A stretch of 64,000 bases of DNA from Lacrimispora xylanisolvens (GCF_002934545.1 NZ_PTJA01000001.1:62001-126000), one strand, 5' to 3'. Shown: positions 1-8,407, numbered from the stretch's first letter. Program-made: numbers and translations. The notes: generated by a model from the sequence alone, not told the origin.

Positions 1-1
1 T

Positions 2-85
2 TTTCATAAATTTGGTAATGATTCAGAAATACCGGAAAAACCTGTACTTGCAGATGATTTCTTAATCGCTTATAATCAGCCTTAA
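2..85 (+). CDS. C-terminal 27 residues of an unidentified protein
   Basis: An open frame enters from the left edge and stops at TAA 83-85, two bases before the Shine-Dalgarno of the next gene. The visible tail is hydrophilic (ends LIAYNQP) and matches no family I recognise. Its closeness to cbiQ suggests it belongs to the same operon, so it may be a cobalt-related gene, but that is only inference. Confidence 0.5.
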   Translation, partial: FHKFGNDSEIPEKPVLADDFLIAYNQP

Positions 86-91
86 AAGGAG

Positions 92-862
92 GTGAGAACG
101 ATTAATACCATAGATTCCTATGCTTATGAATCCCAAATAAAAGGAATAAACCCTGGATTAAAAGCAGCTGTGGCAATGGCCGCATTATTATTTTGTATTG
201 GAACTGGAGATGTTCTGGTATCTGTTACAGTGTTTCTGTCCATGGGTATTATTACGATTTTTATGGGAGGGCTTTCCGTTCAGAAGTATCTTGCCCTATT
301 AAAGATACCAGTAACTTTTTTAATTCTTGGAACTGCTGCCATTGTATTTGGGATATCTCATGTGCCGGCAGGACGCTTTTATATTACCATGCCAGGCTTT
401 TATCTTTATTTGTCAGACGGAGGAGCAGCTCTTGCTGCACGGCTGATTTTAAAAGCAATGGCTGCCGTAAGCGCCATGTATATGCTTGTACTTTCCACAC
501 CGGCAAGTGAGATCATTAATCTGCTTGGAAAACTGCATGTGCCCAAACTGATATCGGAGCTGATGAATCTCATATACCGGTTCATTTTTGTTATGATGGA
601 TGTCCAGCTCCATATGAAACAGGCGGCAGAGTCCAGGCTGGGATACCATAATTTCCTCACGTCTTGCAGGTCTTTCGGAGGGATTGGAGCCAATCTTTTT
701 ATTGTTTCATTAAAGAAGGCCGGGATGTATTATGATGCCATGACTGCCAGATGTTATGAGGGCGAACTTCTGTTTCTGGAGGAGAAAAGGCCGGTGAAAG
801 CAAAGGAGGCAGCGGCAGCGGCGGGCTATGTTGCATTTCTTCTGCTTATATGGCTGGTGTAA
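92..862 (+). CDS. cbiQ: Energy-coupling factor transporter transmembrane protein CbiQ/EcfT
   Basis: Membrane scaffold of a cobalt ECF importer; it joins the ATPase to the substrate-binding CbiM. The N-terminus IDSYAYESQIKGINPGLK is typical of CbiQ. There are hydrophobic segments at roughly residues 25-60, 70-90, 115-140 and at the C-terminus, and two cytosolic coupling segments, AESRLGYHNF and MTARCYEGEL, which dock the ATPase. The length (about 255 residues) is normal. The start is odd: the only standard in-frame start is GTG 92, which overlaps the AGGAGG at 87-92. An in-frame ATT at 101 lies 8 bases after that AGGAGG and would give MNTIDSYAY, the expected family start. Followed closely by cbiO. 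Confidence 0.88.
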   Translation: MRTINTIDSYAYESQIKGINPGLKAAVAMAALLFCIGTGDVLVSVTVFLSMGIITIFMGGLSVQKYLALLKIPVTFLILGTAAIVFGISHVPAGRFYITMPGFYLYLSDGGAALAARLILKAMAAVSAMYMLVLSTPASEIINLLGKLHVPKLISELMNLIYRFIFVMMDVQLHMKQAAESRLGYHNFLTSCRSFGGIGANLFIVSLKKAGMYYDAMTARCYEGELLFLEEKRPVKAKEAAAAAGYVAFLLLIWLV

Positions 863-878
863 AAACGAGGAGGAACAG

Positions 879-1721
879 ATGATGGAAGAAATACTTTTAC
901 AGGCAGAAAATCTTTCGTATTCCTATGGCACGGGAAGTAAAGCACTTCATGATGTGTCACTGTCTGTGAGAAAAGGGGAGAAGATTGCAGTTCTTGGTTC
1001 CAATGGAGCCGGGAAATCCACCTGCTTTTTAAACCTGAACGGTGTCCTGATCCCGGATACGGGAACAATCAGGTATAAGGGAAAGATAATTGGGAAAAAA
1101 GACTTAAATGAGCTTCGAAGAGAAGTGGGAATTGTTTTTCAGGATGCAGACAATCAGATAATTGCATCTACCGTTTCTGCTGAGGTATCCTTCGGACCTA
1201 TGAATTTAAGGCTATCCAGAGAAGAGGTGAAACAGCGGGTTGAAATGGCGTTAAAGTCCATGAATTTAATGATGCTGAAAGACCGCCCTCCCCACTACTT
1301 AAGCGGCGGAGAGAAGAAACGAGTAAGCATAGCAGACATCATTGCCATGGAACCGGAGGTAATCATATTTGATGAACCAACTGCATCTTTAGATCCGGTT
1401 AATGTGGAAATACTCACACAGGTTCTTGATGAAATGACAAAAATGGGGAAAACTCTTCTGATTTCAACCCATGATGTGGATTTCGCCTATAAATGGGCAG
1501 ACCGGGCGGTGGTTTTTGCCGGTGGAACGATTATTGCCGATGGTCCGGTAACAGAGATCCTGACATCTAATGTGATCTTAACTCAGGGAAATCTAAAGAA
1601 GCCGGTTTTAATGGAAGTTTATGACAGTCTGGTGAAATGCCGGATATTGCCGGAAATGAGTCCTTATTTCAGGGATACAAAAGAATTGAACCAGCTGCTT
1701 AGCAGGCAGTATGAAGGTTGA
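879..1721 (+). CDS. cbiO: ECF transporter ATP-binding protein CbiO
   Basis: ATPase of the cobalt ECF importer, 280 residues. Visible motifs in order are Walker A GSNGAGKST, Q-loop VFQDADNQI, signature LSGGEKKR, Walker B VIIFDEPTASLD and switch histidine STHD. ATG 879 follows a GAGGAGG run; ATG 882 is equally possible. An upstream in-frame start at 828 lies inside cbiQ and has no ribosome site. The gene is 16 bases after cbiQ, so the two are co-transcribed. It is separated from cbiM by a cobalamin riboswitch, so cbiQO and cbiMN may be made from different transcripts. Confidence 0.93.
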   Translation: MMEEILLQAENLSYSYGTGSKALHDVSLSVRKGEKIAVLGSNGAGKSTCFLNLNGVLIPDTGTIRYKGKIIGKKDLNELRREVGIVFQDADNQIIASTVSAEVSFGPMNLRLSREEVKQRVEMALKSMNLMMLKDRPPHYLSGGEKKRVSIADIIAMEPEVIIFDEPTASLDPVNVEILTQVLDEMTKMGKTLLISTHDVDFAYKWADRAVVFAGGTIIADGPVTEILTSNVILTQGNLKKPVLMEVYDSLVKCRILPEMSPYFRDTKELNQLLSRQYEG

Positions 1722-1761
1722 CAGAATTTGGTATTGCAGTTACAATACAAGCGTATTATCT

Positions 1762-1922
1762 AAAAGGTGCCTGTGAAATTCTCCGCAGGATAATAGGGAA
1801 AAGGGTGAAAGTCCCTTACGGTCCCGCCGCTGTATATGCAGAGCAGGGCTCCATAAGTCACTGGGAAACCGGGAAGAGGGAGCAGCTGTGTTTGATGCAT
1901 GAGTCAGAAGACCTGCCTTTTT
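1762..1922 (+). ncRNA. Cobalamin riboswitch aptamer
   Basis: The stretch carries the family's conserved blocks in order: ATAGGGAA, GGTGAAAGTCCC, GGTCCCGCCGCTGT, CACTGGGAAACCGGGAAG (B12-box-like) and GCATGAGTCAGAAGACCTGCC. The closing P1 helix can form between AAAAGG at 1762 and CCTTTT at 1916. Binding of adenosylcobalamin or a related corrinoid would lower expression of the cbiM and cbiN genes downstream. An 85-codon open frame across this region (1718-1975) is incidental. Confidence 0.95.
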
Positions 1923-1995
1923 GTTTGGAGTATCCGGTTACGAGCGATGACCGGTGCCGGGAAGTCTTTTTGTAGTACAAAGATTTACCCATAGG

Positions 1996-2045
1996 GCACC
2001 AGTCTGATGTGTGGGAACCATCGGATGTAAGGTGCTTATTTTATT
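1996..2045 (+). terminator. Probable riboswitch expression-platform terminator
   Basis: A two-part hairpin: GCACC 1996-2000 pairs with GGTGC 2031-2035, and CTGATG 2004-2009 with CATCGG 2019-2024. It is followed by TTATTTTATT and then directly by the cbiM Shine-Dalgarno. It could act as an intrinsic terminator controlled by the upstream aptamer. The U tract is interrupted, so this is moderate confidence. Confidence 0.5.
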
Positions 2046-2060
2046 GGAAGGAGAATGAAA

Positions 2061-2810
2061 ATGAGTAAGAAAGAAAAAAGTATCATGAAACTTGCAACTG
2101 CATTTGCACTGACATTTGGAATCGTTCCCAGTGCCTATGCAATGCATATTATGGAGGGCTATTTGCCAGTAGGGTATTGTATTGCCTGGGGGGCAGTCTG
2201 TGTGCCGTTTCTCATTGCGGGCTTCTTTTCCATACAGAAGACGCTCCGGGAGAACAGAAAGGCGATCACAGTTCTTGCCATGTCAGGAGCATTTGTGTTT
2301 GTCATTTCCTCATTAAAGATTCCGTCTGTGACTGGTAGCTGTTCACATATGACTGGAACCGGTCTTGGCGCTATTTTGTTTGGACCGTCGGCGGTCAGTA
2401 TTCTGGGCATTATTGTTTTGATTTTTCAGGCGGTGCTGCTTGCCCACGGAGGTCTTACCACACTGGGAGCGAATACCTTTTCCATGGCAATTGCAGGTCC
2501 TTTCGTGTCTTTTGGAATATATAAACTTTGTAAGGTATTAAAAGTAAACAAAATGGTGGCGGTTTTTCTTGCTGCAACGTTAGGCGATTTATTTACATAC
2601 TGTGTAACCAGTTTACAGCTTGCCATAGCCTATCCTTCTGAAATAGGAGGCGTTGGTGCTTCTGCTGTTAAATTCCTTGGTGTATTTGCACCGACTCAGC
2701 TGCCTCTTGCAGTAATTGAGGGAATTCTCACTACAGTCATCGTTATGACTCTTGAGACTTATGCTCTTCCGGAGTTAAAAGCCATAGGATTTACAAGGGA
2801 GGTAAAATAA
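2061..2810 (+). CDS. cbiM: Cobalt ECF transporter substrate-binding component CbiM
   Basis: Metal-binding membrane component of the cobalt importer, 249 residues. It has a cleavable signal sequence ending PSAYA, followed by MHIMEGYLP; in this family the exposed Met-His N-terminus ligates Co2+. About seven hydrophobic segments follow, with the conserved [13 protein letters not shown] and [14 protein letters not shown] stretches. ATG 2061 sits 7 bases after GGAAGGAG; an in-frame ATG at 2055 is too close to that site. It is controlled by the riboswitch upstream and pairs with cbiN one base downstream. Confidence 0.94.
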   Translation: MSKKEKSIMKLATAFALTFGIVPSAYAMHIMEGYLPVGYCIAWGAVCVPFLIAGFFSIQKTLRENRKAITVLAMSGAFVFVISSLKIPSVTGSCSHMTGTGLGAILFGPSAVSILGIIVLIFQAVLLAHGGLTTLGANTFSMAIAGPFVSFGIYKLCKVLKVNKMVAVFLAATLGDLFTYCVTSLQLAIAYPSEIGGVGASAVKFLGVFAPTQLPLAVIEGILTTVIVMTLETYALPELKAIGFTREVK

Positions 2811-2811
2811 A

Positions 2812-3129
2812 ATGAGCAGGAAAAGAAAACAGACAATCGCAGTGCTGCTGGTTCTCGTATGTCTGATTGCCATTATTCCTTTGTTTGTATTAAAGGGAGC
2901 AGAGTTCGGCGGATCGGATGATGCAGGAAGCCAGATGATTACAGAAATCCGCGGTTCGGAATATGAACCATGGTTTACTCCCGTTTTGGAAGCTGCCATA
3001 GGCGGAGAACTTCCCGGGGAAATAGAAAGCCTTTTGTTCTGTCTTCAGACGGGAATCGGAGTGGGAGTCATCGCATTTTTTATGGGAAGACTGGTAGAAC
3101 GGAAAAAATGGCAGGATAAACAGTTATAA
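2812..3129 (+). CDS. cbiN: Cobalt ECF transporter accessory protein CbiN
   Basis: Small membrane protein of 105 residues that assists CbiM in metal loading. It shows the CbiN layout: an N-terminal membrane helix (residues about 9-27), a short extracytoplasmic loop with YEPWFTPVLE, and a second helix near residues 80-97 (FCLQTGIGVGVIAFFMG). It starts one base after cbiM stops, indicating a single transcript, and is followed by a strong terminator. Confidence 0.92.
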   Translation: MSRKRKQTIAVLLVLVCLIAIIPLFVLKGAEFGGSDDAGSQMITEIRGSEYEPWFTPVLEAAIGGELPGEIESLLFCLQTGIGVGVIAFFMGRLVERKKWQDKQL

Positions 3130-3151
3130 TCGTTCAATAGACAGATACAAT

Positions 3152-3196
3152 AAAAGAGCTGGTTCAGATATCAATATCTGAATCGGATCTTTTTTT
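3152..3196 (+). terminator. Terminator after cbiMN
   Basis: AAAAGAGCTGGTTCAG at 3152 pairs almost fully with CTGAATCGGATCTTTT at 3178, with a loop of about 10 bases that itself can pair (ATAT-CA-ATAT), followed by seven T. The A-rich left side lets it also serve the convergent regulator gene on the minus strand. Confidence 0.85.
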
Positions 3197-3202
3197 GTAT
3201 CG

Positions 3203-3865
3203 TCATAAACTGTTTTCATTGACAGCCATGGTCGCAAGAGATGAAAAATCCTTAATTCTGTATCTTTTTTTGTCCATATGCTGCAGTATATCCGCCTCAC
3301 ATAGAACCGAAAACACATGAAGCAGGTGACGGTAGCTGACACCCAGGTATTCCGCAACCTCTGTGTGTTTCCTGTTATAGATTTCTCCGTCTGCAGATAA
3401 TAGTATAAAATTTGCCAGACGGTTTACCAGAGGATAATTCTGGTTAGTAGCATAATTTGAAGTATTGCGCAGAGCCTTCCGGCATAAAAACAGGCACAGA
3501 TAATTTAAGAATTTCGTATCGTTTTTTAGAAGATGGCTGACCTCTCTTAGGGGCAGCAGGATGCAGACGCACTTATCCAAAGCAATGACTCCATTGGTAA
3601 ATTTCTGCGCTCCCATAAATTCCATCTCCCCAAATAAGGTTGGAGATTTAAAAAAATCAATGATGGTAACTTTTCCGTTTTCATGAGTCAGGAAAAGCTT
3701 GGCATTTCCCTTTATTAGAAATACCAGATCAGATAAATCATCCCCTTCTCTGCATATTAATTCGTTTTTCCGAAATTCTTTCCATTTGGCATATGGAGTA
3801 ATATCAAAAGAAAAGATATTAGTGACATAGGAGGGAATTGTTTCGTTCGCCTTTTTCATATTCAT
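3203..3865 (-). CDS. Crp/Fnr-family transcriptional regulator (YeiL-like)
   Basis: A 220-residue DNA-binding regulator. The N-terminal cyclic-nucleotide-binding fold is visible from about residue 30 to 135 (KNELICREGDDLSDLVFLIKGNAKLF, then FGEMEFMG). A C-terminal winged helix follows with recognition region HTEVAEYLGVSYRHLLHVFSVLCEADIL. It lacks the Arg-Ser pair of a true cAMP pocket. Six cysteines are present, two in CVC and two in CLFLC, so a redox or Fe-S input is possible but not shown. ATG 3865 is preferred to an upstream TTG at 3871. It is divergent from the U32 operon, and a palindrome between them suits it as the activator of that operon. Confidence 0.82.
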   Translation of the reverse strand: MNMKKANETIPSYVTNIFSFDITPYAKWKEFRKNELICREGDDLSDLVFLIKGNAKLFLTHENGKVTIIDFFKSPTLFGEMEFMGAQKFTNGVIALDKCVCILLPLREVSHLLKNDTKFLNYLCLFLCRKALRNTSNYATNQNYPLVNRLANFILLSADGEIYNRKHTEVAEYLGVSYRHLLHVFSVLCEADILQHMDKKRYRIKDFSSLATMAVNENSL

Positions 3866-3933
3866 AGACAAATCTCTTTCAAACTCTTTTTTATAATTTA
3901 TCTTACTATAAAACTTCCCTAAATTCCAGATTT

Positions 3934-3977
3934 ATGTGAGAAAACTCATATTTTTCACAAAAAGCAAATGATATAAT
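3934..3977 (+). promoter_or_regulatory. Class-II-type activator site and promoter of the U32 operon
   Basis: Inverted repeat ATGTGAG-AAAA-CTCATAT at 3934-3951, then a consensus -10 TATAAT at 3972-3977 with no recognisable -35. If transcription starts about 7 bases after the -10, the palindrome is centred near -41.5, the classic position for a Crp/Fnr class-II activator. The divergent Crp/Fnr gene is the obvious candidate protein. Confidence 0.62.
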
Positions 3978-4037
3978 ATTGCGTATTATAAGGAGCAGAA
4001 ATTACTTAAACTATCAAACGTTTTCCAGGGGGGTCTC

Positions 4038-5207
4038 ATGATTAAATTTGCACTACCATACAATGGAGATATGGATTTCATTGATCAATCGCTTTATATG
4101 TACGGGAATTATATTGAAAGCTATTTTGGTAATTTGGGAATTGATGATTTTGGCGGGGGACGCGCCCAGACTCAAAATATTGTGAAACAGGAAAATGAAT
4201 TGAAAGCAATCCTGGACAAGCTGAACGCCGCCGGCATTGACTTTAATTATGTCATCAATAATAACGGCCTGATGAACGAGGAATTTACCGAAAAGTATCA
4301 GGAAAGGTATCTGAGATTTATCAACAAATTAGTTGATTTGGGAATACGAAAGGTAACATTGAGCAATCCATATTTAATCCAATATACAAAACAGAAGCTG
4401 CCAGCTTTAAAAATATCAGCATCGGTGAATTTAAAAACACGTTCCTGGGAAGAACTTGAATATCTGATTCAATTGGGCATTGATGAAGCAACGCTGCATT
4501 ATGATTTAATTAAGAATTTTGCAGAGCTGATCCGGATTCGTTCGAAAACTGATCTATTATTAAAGCTTATTCCAAATGATTTGTACATTTCAAACTGCCC
4601 CTGGCAAAAAGGCCATACTCGCATGCAGGGTTCCCACAGCAAGCATAAAGAAACGAAAACACCATACTTCAGCTATTACAGAAATAAATGTGTGAATATC
4701 CGGAATTTAAGGCCAGAGGAAATATATAGTGGAAAATGGATTGCTCCGGCTGATATTCCCAAATACATGGAAATCGGTTATAAAAATTTCAAACTGCTGG
4801 ACCGTCTGGCTACGACAGAATGGATCATGAAATCCATAGAAATATATATTGAGCAAAGCCGGACAACCCATCTGGAAGAAATATTAGGCACCTATGGCTC
4901 CAAATCTAACATTCATGCCACCATCTCTGATGGCCCTTTGGAGCAGGCTCTTTATCCAAGAGACCAGCTGGAGCTGATACCTGAAATATCTCAGGTGGAA
5001 AATAAACTCTGGTATTCTGCTGCTCACACGGACAATTGCATGCACTGCACATTATGCCGTCATGCCGCTGACCAGGGACTGATTTATCCGGAGGATAAGA
5101 GAGAACAGTATATTGAAAATAACAGGAGGTGGCAGAGCAGAATAACAAAATTACCGTATATCAAAGAGTTAAATTTTGGTGAGGTACAGCGTATAGAATA
5201 TAAGTAA
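4038..5207 (+). CDS. U32 peptidase-family-like protein with cysteine cluster
   Basis: 389 residues, resembling the U32 group (UbiU, UbiV, TrhP, RlhA), whose studied members bind a 4Fe-4S cluster through four cysteines and support oxygen-independent hydroxylation or RNA modification. Seen here: a barrel-like first half containing KVTLSNPYLIQY and LKISASVNLKTR, then cysteines C187 (SNCPW), C218 (NKCVN), and C334, C337, C340 (CMHCTLC), enough for one Fe-S cluster. It heads an operon, with a weak spacing-wise site GGGGGG before ATG 4038. The next gene encodes a shorter relative without the cluster. The family call is fairly firm; the substrate is unknown. Confidence 0.68.
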   Translation: MIKFALPYNGDMDFIDQSLYMYGNYIESYFGNLGIDDFGGGRAQTQNIVKQENELKAILDKLNAAGIDFNYVINNNGLMNEEFTEKYQERYLRFINKLVDLGIRKVTLSNPYLIQYTKQKLPALKISASVNLKTRSWEELEYLIQLGIDEATLHYDLIKNFAELIRIRSKTDLLLKLIPNDLYISNCPWQKGHTRMQGSHSKHKETKTPYFSYYRNKCVNIRNLRPEEIYSGKWIAPADIPKYMEIGYKNFKLLDRLATTEWIMKSIEIYIEQSRTTHLEEILGTYGSKSNIHATISDGPLEQALYPRDQLELIPEISQVENKLWYSAAHTDNCMHCTLCRHAADQGLIYPEDKREQYIENNRRWQSRITKLPYIKELNFGEVQRIEYK

Positions 5208-5221
5208 GGGGGCAGGTACCA

Positions 5222-6028
5222 ATGGGTGAAATGTTACTACCATTATACTTGGATGAGAGCTTTATGGACTCTGAGTCAGAGGGCAGAATTTATTTGACCA
5301 GATTTGAGCAGGATTTTCAAAAAGATTGTTTTTTGTTTCATGAAGCGAGGGACTATGCAATCTCGCCGGAAGAGGCCAGGAGCATAAGCGGCAGGCATCA
5401 GTTATGTTATGCTTATGATATGTTTCATTTCGAAAACAGAGAATTCACCGTAGAGGGGTATCAGGAGATTTGCAAAGATATTGAATCTATGATTGACACC
5501 GGATTTAAATATATTCTGGTATCTAACCCCTATATTATTGAACTGCTTTGCAACGAATACAGCAAAGATATTCGTGTGATTGTTTCATCCCAGCTGGAAA
5601 TCAATCATGCACACAGTAAAATATTTTTTGATGTTTTAAACAATACCAGAAATATTTCTTATGTTATCGTATCTCAGAATCATCTTCACAAACAAGAATT
5701 TGAAGAAATGAGACGCACATTCGGAAGTATTGGGCTTATGGTTGAGCTGGACCGCCTGATCTCTGATAATCAGATCGTGCATGAGCAATTCAATAACATG
5801 ATCTACGGATATTATAATGATTCTGTAAAATGCCATTTAAAAGAGTATATAGAGGAAAACCGGCGTTATTTCAGAAAGCAGGATCTGGTGGACCAGTTTG
5901 ATGAAAACATTTCTTATAAGCTGGGAGAGTTTGGTGTGGAGAAGGAACTTCCGGAAAAAAATCTGAGACATCTGCTTAATAATGAATTGGAAGAGATCCA
6001 GGTAATTGATTATGACCTATGGCAGTGA
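5222..6028 (+). CDS. Cysteine-cluster-less U32-like partner protein
   Basis: 268 residues with no family I can name with certainty. The segment KYILVSNPYIIELLCNEYSKDIRVIVSSQLEIN mirrors KVTLSNPYLIQYTKQKLPALKISASVNL of the protein encoded just upstream, so it looks like a shortened paralogue. The region that carries the Fe-S cysteines in the neighbour is missing; five cysteines are scattered rather than clustered. It starts 14 bases after the upstream gene behind GGGGGCAGG, indicating co-translation. By analogy with UbiU-UbiV the two may form a heterodimer in which only one subunit holds the cluster. Inference only. Confidence 0.55.
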   Translation: MGEMLLPLYLDESFMDSESEGRIYLTRFEQDFQKDCFLFHEARDYAISPEEARSISGRHQLCYAYDMFHFENREFTVEGYQEICKDIESMIDTGFKYILVSNPYIIELLCNEYSKDIRVIVSSQLEINHAHSKIFFDVLNNTRNISYVIVSQNHLHKQEFEEMRRTFGSIGLMVELDRLISDNQIVHEQFNNMIYGYYNDSVKCHLKEYIEENRRYFRKQDLVDQFDENISYKLGEFGVEKELPEKNLRHLLNNELEEIQVIDYDLWQ

Positions 6029-6090
6029 AAAAGAACGAAATAAACAATAATATGAATGTAATTTATTATAGGGATGCGAGGGTATGGAAC

Positions 6091-6726
6091 ATGAAGCTTT
6101 TAATATTAGATTTTGACGGAACAATAGCAGATACAAAGAGCAGCATTGTTAATACAATTCAGGCCACGGGAAAAGAACTGGGCTATGGAATTGCCAGGGA
6201 GAAGGACATACAGGAAAAAATAGGGCTGCCCCTTAAGGATACCTTTTCATCCGTATTAAAAGTCCCGGACAGCGAGATGGATCATGCCATTGATTTATAC
6301 CGCAGAAAATACCAGGATATCTGCATGGAAAGTGTTACCTTGTTTCCTGATGTAAAGAGCACCATAGAGTATCTGTCACAAAAGGGAGTAGTTATTACAG
6401 TTGCCTCAAGTAAGGGCAAGGACGCTCTTCATCTGTTGCTTGATCATTTACAGGTAAGTCCTTTTATTTCCCGCATCTACGGAGAGCAGGACGTAAAAAA
6501 TAAAAAGCCGGCTCCGGACATGGCACAATTAATACTGGAGCAGGAAAAATGTGATCCGGAAGAGGCATTGGTGGTAGGGGATACGGTATTTGACCTTCAG
6601 ATGGGACGTGGTGCAGGCTGCCACACCTGTGGTGTAACCTATGGAAACAATTCTTACGAAGAGCTGAAAGCGCAAAACCCCACCTTTCTCATCAATAATT
6701 TCGGCGAATTGAAAAGCATCTTTTAA
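6091..6726 (+). CDS. HAD-superfamily phosphatase (phosphoglycolate phosphatase-like)
   Basis: 211-residue HAD subfamily IA hydrolase. Motif I is [10 protein letters not shown] near the N-terminus (nucleophile first Asp), motif II VASSKG, Lys in NKKPAPD, and motif [14 protein letters not shown]. These support an active phosphatase on a small phosphorylated metabolite, possibly a nucleotide or phosphoglycolate. ATG 6091 gives the usual [11 protein letters not shown] start; the open frame extends upstream to 6019, overlapping the preceding gene, but that extension has no family resemblance. It lies between the U32 pair and the IMP dehydrogenase, hinting at a nucleotide substrate. Confidence 0.82.
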   Translation: MKLLILDFDGTIADTKSSIVNTIQATGKELGYGIAREKDIQEKIGLPLKDTFSSVLKVPDSEMDHAIDLYRRKYQDICMESVTLFPDVKSTIEYLSQKGVVITVASSKGKDALHLLLDHLQVSPFISRIYGEQDVKNKKPAPDMAQLILEQEKCDPEEALVVGDTVFDLQMGRGAGCHTCGVTYGNNSYEELKAQNPTFLINNFGELKSIF

Positions 6727-6751
6727 GCAGCAGGAGGAAAAGAGGTCTCAA

Positions 6752-8242
6752 ATGTTTAAATTATATAATGAAATTTCCAGAACCTTTAACGAATATCTGC
6801 TGATCCCTAATTTATCCACTCCCCTGTGTATGCCTGAGAAAATTGATCTGACCACTCCTATTACAAGATTTAGACCAGGGGAAGCACACGTAAGGTTAAA
6901 CATTCCGTTTGTATCTGCCATTATGCAGGCTGTGTCCGATCACAAACTTGCTATCTCACTGGCCCGGTGCGGAGGTCTGTCATTTATTTATGGGGCACAG
7001 ACCATTGATTCCCAGGCTGAAATGATACGGAAAGTAAAAAAATTCAAGTCCGGCTTTGTTGTATGCGATTCCTACCTTTCGCCGGAACACACTTTGAATG
7101 AGATCCTGAGGCTGAAGGAGGATACCGGGCATACTACCATAGCGGTTACCTCTAACGGAAAATCGGACGGTATTCTTACCGGACTTATTACGAGCAGAGA
7201 TTACAGAATAAGCAGGGATCCCCTGGATAAAAAAGTCTGTGATATTATGACTCCTTTTGAATCACTTATTACAGGAAGGGATGGGATTTCCCTGAATGAA
7301 GCCAATGACCTGATCTGGGCAAATAAATTAAATTGTCTTCCTATCGTCAACGAGAATCAGCAGCTGGTCCATATGGTGTTCCGTAAGGATTACGAAGCTC
7401 ATAAAGAGAATCCTTTTGAGCTTCTCGATGAGAAGAAGAGCCTTCTTGTAGGTGCCGGAATTAATACTTACGATTATCAGGACCGGGTTCCGGCACTGCT
7501 GGAAGCAGGCGCTGACATCTTATGTCTGGATTCATCCGATGGTTATTCCACATGGCAATATGACGCCATTACCTACATAAAATCAAATTATCCCAAGGCA
7601 TATATCGGTGCCGGCAACGTGGTTGATGCCGAAGGCTTCCGCTATCTGGCTGATGCAGGAGCAGACTTTGTAAAGGTGGGAATTGGCGGCGGGTCTATTT
7701 GTATTACACGTGAGCAGAAGGGGATTGGCAGAGGTCAGGCGACTGCCATACTGGAAGTTGCTTCTGCCAGGGACAAATATATGGAGGAAACCGGTATCTA
7801 CATCCCCATTTGTTCCGACGGAGGAATTGTGTATGATAATCACATTGCCATAGCCCTGGCCATGGGAGCGGATTTTGTAATGATGGGAAGATACTTTGCA
7901 AGGTTTGATGAAAGCCCCGGAAAGAAGCTGAAAAGAGGCAATGAATATGTAAAGGAATATTGGGGAGAAGGATCAGACCGGGCAAAGAACTGGCAGCGCT
8001 ACAGCATGTCAGCCAGCAAAGATACTCATTTTGAAGAAGGTGTTGACAGTTATGTTCCTTATGCAGGTGCACTGAAGGATAATTTATCTGTCACGATCAG
8101 TAAGATAAAGTCCACAATGTCCAGCTGCGGGGCGGCTTCCATTGAGGAATTTCAGAAAAAAGCAAGGATCACTCTTGTTTCTCCCATGAGTATTCGGGAA
8201 GGCGGAGCCCATGATATCATACTGAAAAATAAAGATTATTAA
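6752..8242 (+). CDS. guaB: IMP dehydrogenase, Tritrichomonas-type
   Basis: NAD-dependent oxidation of IMP to XMP, the committed step to GMP. 496 residues: a barrel interrupted at about residues 100-220 by a CBS pair ([18 protein letters not shown]). Catalytic C317 lies in [13 protein letters not shown], and the flap Arg-Tyr pair is R416-Y417 in NWQRYS. Sequence features such as [13 protein letters not shown] at the start, [19 protein letters not shown] and [13 protein letters not shown] are those I remember from the Tritrichomonas foetus enzyme (C319, R418-Y419) rather than from ordinary bacterial GuaB. A strong GGAGG precedes ATG 6752, and the gene is 25 bases after the HAD gene. Ends in a terminator. 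Confidence 0.92.
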   Translation: MFKLYNEISRTFNEYLLIPNLSTPLCMPEKIDLTTPITRFRPGEAHVRLNIPFVSAIMQAVSDHKLAISLARCGGLSFIYGAQTIDSQAEMIRKVKKFKSGFVVCDSYLSPEHTLNEILRLKEDTGHTTIAVTSNGKSDGILTGLITSRDYRISRDPLDKKVCDIMTPFESLITGRDGISLNEANDLIWANKLNCLPIVNENQQLVHMVFRKDYEAHKENPFELLDEKKSLLVGAGINTYDYQDRVPALLEAGADILCLDSSDGYSTWQYDAITYIKSNYPKAYIGAGNVVDAEGFRYLADAGADFVKVGIGGGSICITREQKGIGRGQATAILEVASARDKYMEETGIYIPICSDGGIVYDNHIAIALAMGADFVMMGRYFARFDESPGKKLKRGNEYVKEYWGEGSDRAKNWQRYSMSASKDTHFEEGVDSYVPYAGALKDNLSVTISKIKSTMSSCGAASIEEFQKKARITLVSPMSIREGGAHDIILKNKDY

Positions 8243-8271
8243 ACAAGCATACTCATGTTAATGCTACTCCA

Positions 8272-8324
8272 GGGGAGTGTTGCTCAACTAAGAAAAAGTC
8301 AGTTGAGCAGCAGCTCCCTTTTTT
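8272..8324 (+). terminator. Terminator after the IMP dehydrogenase gene
   Basis: GGGGAG and TTGCTCAACT at 8272-8290 pair with AGTTGAGCA and GCTCCC at 8301-8318 around an A-rich loop, followed by six T. This closes the U32-HAD-IMPDH operon. Confidence 0.9.
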
Positions 8325-8368
8325 CCTTATTAGTTTTGCAACACGCCCTTTTCGAATGCTGTTTAAAA

Positions 8369-8377
8369 TGGTATACT
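8369..8377 (+). promoter_or_regulatory. Extended -10 promoter of the exonuclease III gene
   Basis: TG-G-TATACT at 8369-8377 fits an extended -10 (TGnTATAAT), 30 bases before the start codon; there is no convincing -35 (TTTTCG at the right distance). Confidence 0.5.
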
Positions 8378-8407
8378 AACACTATCTTTTTGACGGAGGT
8401 GAATGCG

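Noticed and set aside
1718-1975. 85-codon open frame between cbiO and cbiM
   Set aside because: It coincides with the cobalamin riboswitch aptamer; its sequence is constrained as RNA and the product resembles nothing.
8255-8407. N-terminal extension of exonuclease III to 8255
   Set aside because: The frame passes through a terminator hairpin and promoter; the family start and ribosome site are at 8408.
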